Source: an uncultured Actinomycetes bacterium
Lineage (GTDB): Bacteria > Actinomycetota > Acidimicrobiia > Acidimicrobiales > Microtrichaceae
Direction of reading: 5' to 3'
Length of the DNA: 8,658 nt
Assembly: GCA_903930035.1 (NCBI GenBank)
Contig: CAIYXG010000213.1
Location: forward strand, 1-8,658
The translations under genes and the position numbers were made by a program. The notes beneath the pieces are model-generated. The model made no database searches. It saw only the letters and a program-made list of their open reading frames with translations, and was not told the origin of the DNA. Shown piece by piece: positions 1 to 5,700 of the stretch. Every line of letters starts with the position of its first letter. The stretch's first letter is position 1.

Positions 1-497
1 CGGTCCGTGGCGTGAACGACGACGAGCTGGCCGACTTCGTCGAGTTCGGCCGCAACCGCGGGGTCGAGGTCCGGTTCATCGAGTTCATGCCTCTGGACGC
101 GCAGGGGGAGTGGCGCGCCGACCGGGTCGTCGCCCGGGCCGAGGTCCTGGACGCGGTCGCCGCCCGGTTCGAGTTCCGGGCCACCCGCCGCGGTCACGAG
201 CCGGCCGAGCGGTTCGAGCTGGTGGACGGGTCGGCCGCCTTCGGGGTCGTGCCCAGCGTGACGGCCCCCTTCTGCGGCAGCTGCGACCGCGTGCGGCTGA
301 CCTCGGACGGGATGCTCCGGAACTGCCTGTTCGCCGGCGTCGACCACGACCTGCGGCCGCTGCTGCGGGGCGGCGGGTCCGACGACGAGCTGGCGGCCGC
401 CGTGGCGGGCTGCGTGGCCGACAAGCGCGAGGGCCACGGCATCGGCGCGCCGACCTTCGTGCGTCCGCCCCGGCCGATGTCGCGCATCGGCGGCTGA
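1..497 (+). CDS. moaA: GTP 3',8-cyclase MoaA, C-terminal part (5' end outside window)
   Basis: Radical SAM enzyme of molybdenum cofactor synthesis. It converts GTP to 3',8-cyclo-GTP, which MoaC then processes. The frame is open from base 3, so the GTG at 12 is internal (the first codons read VRGVNDDE, a MoaA hallmark) and the N-terminal SAM-cluster half lies upstream. Seen here: the RFIEFMPLD segment, then the C-terminal second 4Fe-4S site as CX2CX13C, with Cys codons at 273, 282 and 324, embedded in the CDRVRLTSDG motif whose arginines contact GTP in known MoaA proteins. The protein ends in RIGG; the terminal Gly-Gly is a conserved, functionally needed MoaA feature. The C-terminus is therefore complete and looks active. 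A small membrane-protein gene follows, then moaC. Identity is very secure; only the missing 5' end limits the call. Confidence 0.96.
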   Translation, partial: VRGVNDDELADFVEFGRNRGVEVRFIEFMPLDAQGEWRADRVVARAEVLDAVAARFEFRATRRGHEPAERFELVDGSAAFGVVPSVTAPFCGSCDRVRLTSDGMLRNCLFAGVDHDLRPLLRGGGSDDELAAAVAGCVADKREGHGIGAPTFVRPPRPMSRIGG

Positions 498-544
498 CCG
501 GTCCCACGGCGCCACGATGAGGAACCTCACCCGTCCTGGCCACC

Positions 545-1006
545 ATGTCCCACGAAGATTGTTCTTGGGGACCGGTCCCCATTGACGCCCTGCCGCCGGC
601 CGTCATGATGCAGGCCGTGGTCACCCCCCAAGGTCCGCAGTACCAGGAGCGCGCGCGCCAGTTCGTCCGCTGGACGCTGCTGCTGTGCGCGGCGCTCGGC
701 CTCGCCGTCGTGCTCGCCGCCGTCTACGTGAGCCTCTTCACCGGGGTCCTGGTGCTGGTGGCCGGCGCCGTCCTGCTGGCGTTCTGGTCGGTCCGCCGGA
801 TGCCGGAGCCGCCGCCCCGCACGGTGGCGGAGCAGGTGGCGCTCCTCGAGGAGGTCTGGGCCAAGGAGGTCCCCTCGAGCCAGCGCCAGATGGTCGAGGC
901 GTACCTCGCCGACCCCGACGCGGCGGTGGCGGCACTCGTCGGCAACCGGGCGTCGATCTCGCCCGAGGCGGCCCGCCAGTTCCTGGCCTCCCGGGTCACG
1001 GGCTGA
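545..1006 (+). CDS. Small two-helix membrane protein of unknown function
   Basis: I do not recognise a family. The predicted product is up to 153 aa: two adjacent hydrophobic helices (about residues 43-63 and 65-81) with a short turn, then a basic RR at 84-85 and a mostly soluble, helical C-terminal half rich in Glu/Ala (TVAEQVALLEEVWAKE, then a segment ending SPEAARQFLASR). This suggests a membrane hairpin with a cytosolic tail. The start is uncertain. ATG 545 gives the longest frame, but codons 4-7 and 13 (GAA, GAT, TGT, TCT, ATT) are unlike the rest of this GC-rich gene and no good ribosome site precedes it. The tandem ATGs at 605 and 608, giving 133 or 132 aa, are a credible alternative, although they also lack a clear ribosome site. 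The gene sits between moaA and moaC, 47 bp after moaA, and its stop lies inside a strong hairpin. A role in cofactor synthesis is possible only by position. Confidence 0.7.
   Translation: MSHEDCSWGPVPIDALPPAVMMQAVVTPQGPQYQERARQFVRWTLLLCAALGLAVVLAAVYVSLFTGVLVLVAGAVLLAFWSVRRMPEPPPRTVAEQVALLEEVWAKEVPSSQRQMVEAYLADPDAAVAALVGNRASISPEAARQFLASRVTG
567..580. promoter_or_regulatory. Perfect 14-bp palindrome GGGGACCGGTCCCC
   Basis: The palindrome is perfect and follows a short AT-richer stretch. It lies inside the longest form of the small membrane-protein gene. If translation really starts at 605 or 608, it falls in the moaA/membrane-protein intergenic region, where it could be an operator or short hairpin. 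No T-tract follows, so it is not a classical terminator. Function is inferred from symmetry only. Confidence 0.3.
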
Positions 1007-1016
1007 CCCGGGAGGC
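986..1016 (+). terminator. Perfect 13-bp hairpin overlapping the stop codon; U-less terminator candidate
   Basis: The left arm GCCTCCCGGGTCA (986-998) and right arm TGACCCGGGAGGC (1004-1016) are exact reverse complements around a 5-base loop (CGGGC). The TGA stop codon of the small membrane protein (1004-1006) forms the first three bases of the right arm. No T-run follows. Many actinobacterial terminators are strong GC hairpins without a U-tract, so this probably ends the moaA-side transcript before the separate moaC promoter. It could instead be a 3'-end stabiliser. Confidence 0.6.
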
Positions 1017-1065
1017 GCCGCACCGGCCCGGCCGCGTCGCTGCCGGTCGCGGCGGGACGCCCGCC

Positions 1066-1071
1066 TATGCT
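1066..1071 (+). promoter_or_regulatory. -10 box TATGCT of a leaderless moaC promoter
   Basis: TATGCT fits the actinobacterial TANNNT -10 pattern. It ends 6 bases before the moaC ATG (1078), so a transcript starting at the usual distance would begin at or next to the A of the start codon. No Shine-Dalgarno sequence lies in that gap (only GCCCCC). There is no clear -35 box, which is common for this promoter class. The same hexamer precedes the tRNA gene in this window. Confidence 0.6.
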
Positions 1072-1077
1072 GCCCCC

Positions 1078-1593
1078 ATGCCAGACCGGGGATTGACGCA
1101 TCTGGACCCGCTGGGCCGTGCGCGCATGGTCGACGTGACGCCCAAGGAGCAGACCCAGCGTCGGGCCGTTGCCCGGGGCCGGGTGCACATGCAGCCGGAG
1201 ACCACGGCGCTCGTGGCGCGCGGGGCGGTCAACAAGGGCGACGTGCTCTCGGTCGCCCGTGTCGCCGGCATCCAGGCCGCCAAGCGCACCGCCGACCTGG
1301 TCCCGCTCTGCCACCCGCTCCTGGTGGGCTCGGTGCTGGTCAACTTCCGCATCGAGGACACGTTCATCGAGGTGGAGGCGCAGGTCGACACCGTCGACCG
1401 CACCGGGGTCGAGATGGAGGCGCTCACCGCGGTGACCGGGGCCTGTCTGACCATCTACGACATGTGCAAGTCCGCCGACCGCTCCATGGTCATCGGCGAC
1501 GTGGCGCTCTGGGAGAAGACGGGCGGACGGTCCGGCAACTACCGGCGCCCCGACGACGAGCTCGACGACGACCTCGACGACCTGCTCGGCTGA
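1078..1593 (+). CDS. moaC: Cyclic pyranopterin monophosphate synthase MoaC
   Basis: Second step of molybdenum cofactor synthesis: rearranges the MoaA product 3',8-cyclo-GTP into cyclic pyranopterin monophosphate. It is a cytosolic enzyme, hexameric in known structures. The 171-aa length is typical. Visible family blocks: LTHLD and MVDVTPKEQTQR at the N-terminus, KGDVLSVARVAGIQAAKRT (53-71), LCHPL with the catalytic His79, TGVEMEALTAV with Glu112 and Glu114, IYDMCK with Asp128 and Lys131, and EKTGGRSG at 146-153. These match the known active-site residues, so the enzyme should be active. ATG 1078 is chosen because homology begins right there and the -10 box upstream is placed for leaderless expression; the longer in-frame extension back to 685 lies over the previous gene. 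One oddity is an acidic Asp/Leu tail after the conserved core (about residues 159-170). Confidence 0.97.
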   Translation: MPDRGLTHLDPLGRARMVDVTPKEQTQRRAVARGRVHMQPETTALVARGAVNKGDVLSVARVAGIQAAKRTADLVPLCHPLLVGSVLVNFRIEDTFIEVEAQVDTVDRTGVEMEALTAVTGACLTIYDMCKSADRSMVIGDVALWEKTGGRSGNYRRPDDELDDDLDDLLG

Positions 1594-1837
1594 CGTCCCC
1601 CTCCACCCGGTGCTGCGGTGCCGTCCGTCCGCCGACCCGACCCGTCGTGGCCCTGGAGCCGGCGCCGGGGAACCGGGGGGCCGGTGGTCAGGGGCCCGCT
1701 CCGGGTGTGACTAACATCGGTGTAGTTCGTCACCGACTTGTAACAACCGTCGTCGGACCGTAAGGTTCGCAACACCGGGGGGAACGGGTCGGCTGAGCTG
1801 CCGAACCGGAGAACCGGACGAAAGGTCGCCAACCCAG
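1594..1837. other. moaC to SepX/GlpR-like intergenic region (244 bp)
   Basis: No gene is seen here. The left half is GC-rich and holds an imperfect inverted repeat (about 1649-1662 against 1681-1696, with the palindrome CCGGCGCCGG at 1659-1668 inside). This could be a weak, U-less terminator for moaC. The right half is markedly less GC-rich and contains phased GTNAC boxes and a candidate promoter (annotated separately). It is followed by about 70 bp of presumed 5' leader with AAAGG (1821-1825) 12 bases before the next ATG. Confidence 0.5.
1707..1766 (+). promoter_or_regulatory. Candidate promoter with phased GTNAC boxes upstream of the SepX/GlpR-like gene
   Basis: Three related pentamers lie on one face of the helix: GTGAC at 1707-1711, GTCAC at 1729-1733 and GTAAC at 1740-1744, with starts 22 and 11 bp apart. 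The last pair has the form GTCAC-N6-GTAAC, like the direct repeats reported for the actinobacterial response regulator MtrA. The third box overlaps a possible -35 (TTGTAA, 1738-1743), which is 17 bp from a possible -10 (TAAGGT, 1761-1766). TAACAT at 1712-1717 is an alternative -10. MtrA controls division and wall genes in several actinobacteria, which would suit the downstream gene, but the binding is inferred. Confidence 0.4.
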
Positions 1838-2485
1838 ATGAACCTCTCCACCGTGGTGCTGCTGGGCCTCGCCGTCGTGTGGGCCATCGTGCTCGCCCCC
1901 GAGGTGCTCCGTCGGACCTCTGGCATGCGTCGGGTGGACCCGGTGCACGCCTTCCACCGTCAGATGTCGTCGCTCGACCGTCCTGGCAGCCGCCCGTCGG
2001 CCCGTCCGGGCTCGAACGTCATCGACCTGCGCGGCCCCTCCCGCAGCACCCGCCCCGCCTCGACCCGTCCCGCCTCGACCCGTCCCATGCAGCGCCCGAC
2101 CGCGGCCCGCTACGGCGGCCCTGCCCCGCGCCCGGCGGCCCCGCGCCACCGTCCTGCGGCCCGTTCGATCGTCTCGCCCCGGGTCCAGCGCCGTCGTCAG
2201 GACGTGCTCATCGTCCTGGTCGCCGCCGCCGTCCTCACGCTGCTCTGCGCCGTGGCGTTCGGCGGGGCCTTCCTGGTGCTGCACCTGGTGGCCGACGTCC
2301 TGCTCGTGTCGTACGTCCTGCTGCTCAACCGTTCGGCGCACGCGGCCGCCCGCCGGCCCGCCTACGGCTACCGCAGCGCCGGCTACGGCTACCCGGCCCA
2401 GGGCCAGCGGCTCGACCTCCGCACCGCACGGCCCCAGCGCCCGCAGCCGGTCGCCGTGCCGGGCACCCGTCGCGTCGCCAACTGA
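1838..2485 (+). CDS. SepX/GlpR-like three-helix membrane protein, probable cell-division factor
   Basis: 215 aa. Architecture seen: a very short N-terminus and helix 1 (about 4-24, ending VLRR); a cytosolic linker of about 95 residues, strongly basic and rich in Arg, Pro, Ser and Thr, including the tandem STRPA repeat; RRRQ before helix 2 (about 123-143); helix 3 (about 144-163); then a basic tail with YGYRSAGYGYP. This layout, with the short HAFHRQMSSL block after helix 1 and the Arg cluster before the helical pair, matches SepX of Streptomyces and GlpR of Corynebacterium. Those are septal membrane proteins; GlpR binds the gephyrin/MoeA-like protein Glp. From memory, their genes often lie near moaC, as here. 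The start at 1838 has AAAGG 12 bases upstream. The linker is low in complexity, so the assignment rests on architecture and neighbourhood, not on a catalytic motif. Confidence 0.62.
   Translation: MNLSTVVLLGLAVVWAIVLAPEVLRRTSGMRRVDPVHAFHRQMSSLDRPGSRPSARPGSNVIDLRGPSRSTRPASTRPASTRPMQRPTAARYGGPAPRPAAPRHRPAARSIVSPRVQRRRQDVLIVLVAAAVLTLLCAVAFGGAFLVLHLVADVLLVSYVLLLNRSAHAAARRPAYGYRSAGYGYPAQGQRLDLRTARPQRPQPVAVPGTRRVAN
2054..2083 (+). repeat. Two perfect tandem copies of a 15-bp unit (STRPA-type peptide repeat)
   Basis: The unit CCCGCCTCGACCCGT occurs twice back to back within the basic linker of the SepX/GlpR-like protein, and a diverged partial copy lies just upstream. It encodes STRPASTRP-type peptide. 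Exact identity suggests recent slippage, so copy number may vary between strains. Confidence 0.85.
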
Positions 2486-2492
2486 CGCCGTC

Positions 2493-2505
2493 GTCGGATT
2501 CCGAC
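2493..2505. repeat. Short inverted repeat GTCGGA-T-TCCGAC
   Basis: Two 6-bp arms flank one central base, 7 bp after the stop of the SepX/GlpR-like gene and just upstream of the tRNA promoter. The right arm overlaps the position where the tRNA -35 would lie (TTCCGA, 2499-2504). The loop would be too tight for a full hairpin and no T-run follows. An operator or chance symmetry are both possible. Confidence 0.3.
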
Positions 2506-2522
2506 CCGGAGGGCGCCGCGGG

Positions 2523-2528
2523 TATGCT
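2523..2528 (+). promoter_or_regulatory. -10 box TATGCT of the tRNA-Ala promoter
   Basis: TATGCT lies 14 bases before the first base of the mature tRNA, giving a short 5' leader of about 7 bases. A weak -35 (TTCCGA at 2499-2504, spacer 18) is possible. The hexamer is identical to the moaC -10 box. Confidence 0.5.
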
Positions 2529-2542
2529 GCGCCTTCCTTCTG

Positions 2543-2616
2543 GGGGGTGTAGCTCAGCTGGCTAGAGCGCCTCGGTCGCATCGAGGAGGTCGTGGGTTCG
2601 ACTCCCATCACCTCCA
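2543..2616 (+). tRNA. tRNA-Ala, anticodon CGC (reads GCG)
   Basis: A full cloverleaf folds by hand. The acceptor stem is GGGGGTG (2543-2549) with CACCTCC (2609-2615). The D stem is GCTC/GAGC, with A14, G18-G19 and A21 in place. The anticodon stem is CCTCG (2570-2574) with CGAGG (2582-2586) and a 7-base loop GTCGCAT: U33, anticodon CGC at 2577-2579. The T stem is GTGGG/CCCAT with loop TTCGACT. The acceptor contains G3-U70, the alanine identity pair, and the discriminator base is A73 (2616), which agrees with the anticodon. The next bases are CCC, so the CCA end is not encoded and must be added by nucleotidyltransferase. Position 32 is G and 38 is U. Confidence 0.95.
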
Positions 2617-2627
2617 CCCAGAGCCCC

Positions 2628-2676
2628 AACGGGCAGTAGCGCAGGGCCCCGCCTCGGCGGGGTTCCTGCCCGTTTT
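2628..2676 (+). terminator. Rho-independent terminator after tRNA-Ala
   Basis: The core stem CCCCGCC (2647-2653) pairs with GGCGGGG (2656-2662). It can extend with GCAGG (2641-2645) against CCTGC (2665-2669), or alternatively with the longer outer arms AACGGGCAG (2628-2636) and CTGCCCGTT (2666-2674). TTTT (2673-2676) follows. This would end the tRNA transcript and insulate the giant gene downstream, whose -10 box begins only 13 bases later. Confidence 0.82.
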
Positions 2677-2689
2677 GGGCCCCCTCCGC

Positions 2690-2695
2690 TAGATT
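2690..2695 (+). promoter_or_regulatory. Candidate -10 box TAGATT for the giant surface-protein gene
   Basis: TAGATT fits TANNNT and lies just after the terminator. Transcription would begin near 2702 and leave a leader of about 60 bases. There is no convincing -35; the expected position overlaps the terminator arm. The ribosome site is strong: GAGG opening a G-run (2747-2755), 7 bases before the GTG start at 2763. Confidence 0.45.
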
Positions 2696-2762
2696 CCGGG
2701 GCCGCTGGCTACGTCGGTGACGTGCCCGTCGAGCCGCAGTCCGACCGAGGGGGGGCAGCAAC

Positions 2763-5700
2763 GTGGCACTGACAGTCCGTACACGTCGCGCCGGTCGGAC
2801 GCTGGTCGCCGGTCTCGTCGCACTCGTGGCGCTGACCGGCTCGACGCTGGTCGCCGTGGCCCAGCCCCCGGTGCCGGACCCGGTGCTGGACCCGGTGCCG
2901 GCGACGACGTCGACCAGCGTCGAGCCCGCCCCGACCTCCTCCACGACGACGGCTGCTCCCGTGCCGCCGACCACCGCCGCGGCCGGGCCGACGACGACCA
3001 GCGAGCCCCCGTCGGCCCCGACGACCGCACCTCCGGACGGTACGTCGGAAGCGGTGGTGCCCGTCCGTCGGGCCGAGGTCGGTGAGGCGGAGCTGGGCAT
3101 CTCCAAGACGGCGAGCGTGCCCGTGCTGCAGCCGTCAGAGGCCTTCGAGTACACCGTGGTCGGCAGCTGCTCCTCGCTGACCGCCGACTGCGTCGGGTTC
3201 ACCGTCACCGACACGCTGCCCGCCGAGTTCGAGGTCACCTCGCTCCCACCGTCCAACTCGCTCCGGGACGTCACGTTCGACCCCGCCACCCGGCTCCTGA
3301 CCGTGGTCTACAAGCTGCCGGTCAGCGGCGGGGCGACCGGCCTGCCTGCAGGGTCGGCCCAGGCCTTCAAGGTGGGCATGCGGCTGCCGGCCGACACTGC
3401 CGTCGTCGACGGCCAGGTCGTCACCAACACGGCGACCGCCACGGCCGACGGCGAAGCGCCGGTGGCCGACTCGGCCGACGTGACGGCCGTCGTGCCGGTC
3501 GCCCCCGCGGCCGCCGCCACCAAGAGCTGGTCGCCCGCTGCAGGACTTGCCCTGTCGGGCGCTGCCAGCACCGTGACGCTCTCGGCGCGCAACAGCTCGT
3601 CGACGAGCACCCGCGTCGCGCAGGTCTCGGTCGAGGACAGCACGGTCGCGACGTGGGAACGGTTCGACCTGACCGACGTGGGGACGCTCGAGGCCTACCC
3701 GCCCGGTGCCGACCAGGTCCTGGTCGACCTGTGCCTCCTGCCGGTCACCTCTGCACCGTGCGACGAGTCGGAGTGGACCACGGTCGGCCCGCAGTCGGGT
3801 GCCGTGCCGCTGGCGCTGTCCGCCGGCGGCAACCCGCTCGGGGACGTCGTCGGCCTGCGGTACCGGTTCTCGAGCAGCAGCGGCGCCGACCTGCCGTACT
3901 CGGCCGACGGTGGACGGGTTGCGTTCGACCTCCAGCTGCGCAGCACGCTGCGCTCCTCGGGCGCGGAGCTCAACCCCACGACGTCGCAGCGGATCGACAA
4001 CTGCGCCACGCCCTCGGTGACCCAGCAGTCCTCGGCCGTCACCGTCGACGCCGACGCCTGCGCGCGCTACACGATCCAGCCCGGCAGCGTCGTCGTGCGC
4101 GCCGCCAAGACGCTGTTCTCGGACTCTGACGGCAACTTCGCGGCGGACGGCGTGCTCGTGCCGGGCCAGCCCAACGGGGTGTCCATGGGGATCACGGGCA
4201 CCAACGACTCGGCCTTCGCGGTCCCCCGCATGTCGATCACGGAGCCCAGCCCGTCGGCCTTCAACGAGTTCTCGAAGATGGACGTCACGACGGCCCGCGT
4301 GACGTTCCCTGCGGGTGCGACCCAGGCCACGCTCGTGGTCGTGTGCCGGTCGGGCGCCGACCCGGCCGACGTGGTGCTCACGGCCCCGCCGACGACGGTG
4401 ACGCGAACCGACCTGGGGTGCGCGCCCGGTGTCGCCCCTGCGTCGGTGCAGGTCGTCTTCCGGGGAGTCGACGGCGGCGGCACGGGAACCATCGCCGCGG
4501 GGGCCCAGGGCAAGCTCGAGCTGCACGGCACCGCGCCGGGTGTCGACACGACCGACGTCGCCAACGGTCTCACCAACTGCGCCGAGGTGCGGGCGTCGTC
4601 GAACCCCGACGGGACCGGGTCCTCGACCTCCGACGCGTGCGCGACGGCCCAGGTGCAGAACCCCCGTCCGGCGGTCGGGAACGGGGTGAAGTCCTCGACC
4701 GGGGTCTCGACGATCGTCCCGGGGCAGCGGCTCGACTTCAACCTCTCGTTCAAGAACACCGGCAACATCCCGGTCACCAACGTGGTCCTGGCCGACCCTC
4801 CGGACCCGACGGCCTCCCCGAACCCGTTCAGCACCGTGCGGCTGGCCGCGTTGTCGGCGGTGACGACCAGCCCGCCGAGCACGCTCGAGGTGTACGACCC
4901 GGACGTGGCGGCCTACGTGCCGTACGTCGCGTCCAACGCCGCGCTCCTGTCCCGGGCACGGGGCATCAGGGTCACGGTGACCGGCAACATGGCGCCCGGC
5001 GCCACGTTCCGGGTCAAGTACGCGGTGCAGGTGCGGGAGGGCGTCCCGGTCGGTGCGACGTTCCGGAACTGTGCCGCCGTAGGGATCGATGCTCCGCTCG
5101 GACCGACCTTCTGCAACGGGAACGCGGTGCAGGTGGCCAACGGCAGCGCCGGGGCGAGCATCAACAAGATCCTGTCGCCGGACCGCGTGGTGCGCCCCCA
5201 GCCGGGCCTGGCGCCGCAGGTGGTGCAGGTGAAGCACCAGGCGCAGAGCACGGGGACGCTCTACCTCAAGCAGCTGGTCCTCACCGACAAGGACGCCGAC
5301 TTCTTCGACGCCACGACCTACCTGGGCTCCATCGCGGTGAACTTCCCCCCCGGTGCCAACCGCGTGCGGGTGGACGTCTGCACGTCCGTGGCCAGCTGTG
5401 CGGCGGACACCTGGGTGAACGGCACCGCGACCTCGAGCACGTCGCCGGGACTGCCGACCGGTGTGGTGGCCAGCACGGTCAAGGGCATCCGGTTCACCTT
5501 CACCAACTCGAACGGTGGCTACGAGATCCTGCCCAGTCCGAACTTCCCGGCCTCGGGGACCTGCGCCAACGCCACGGTCTGCTTCAACGTCCAGGTCCGC
5601 GAGACGTTGGCGTCCGCCCCGTCGACCCCGGTGCCCGACCAGCTCGCCGACACGTCGAGCGGTGCCGGCGAGTCGGCCCTCCAGGCGCCTGGCTCGACCT

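Noticed and set aside
1..11. GTG at position 12 as the start of a short gene
   Set aside because: The codons before it (VRG) complete the conserved MoaA RGVNDDE motif, so this is an internal codon of a gene that begins outside the window.
685..1593. Longer in-frame version of moaC starting at 685
   Set aside because: The first 131 codons overlap the small membrane-protein gene in another frame and give Arg/Gly/Pro-rich filler. MoaC homology starts at 1078, where the -10 box also points.
2543..2640. tRNA-Ala 3' end as an integration site for a mobile island carrying the giant gene
   Set aside because: There is no integrase, no repeated copy of the tRNA 3' end in the window, and base use downstream looks like that upstream. 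A copy of the tRNA end beyond the right edge would reopen the idea.
1730..3289. Antisense open frame of 519 codons
   Set aside because: It runs through the tRNA gene, the terminator and the SepX/GlpR-like gene and shows no plausible protein features.
3135..5237. Antisense open frame of 700 codons opposite the giant gene
   Set aside because: It is rich in Arg, Gly, His and Asp with no domain pattern, and the + strand frame is a coherent exported protein. Long antisense frames are expected opposite GC-rich genes.
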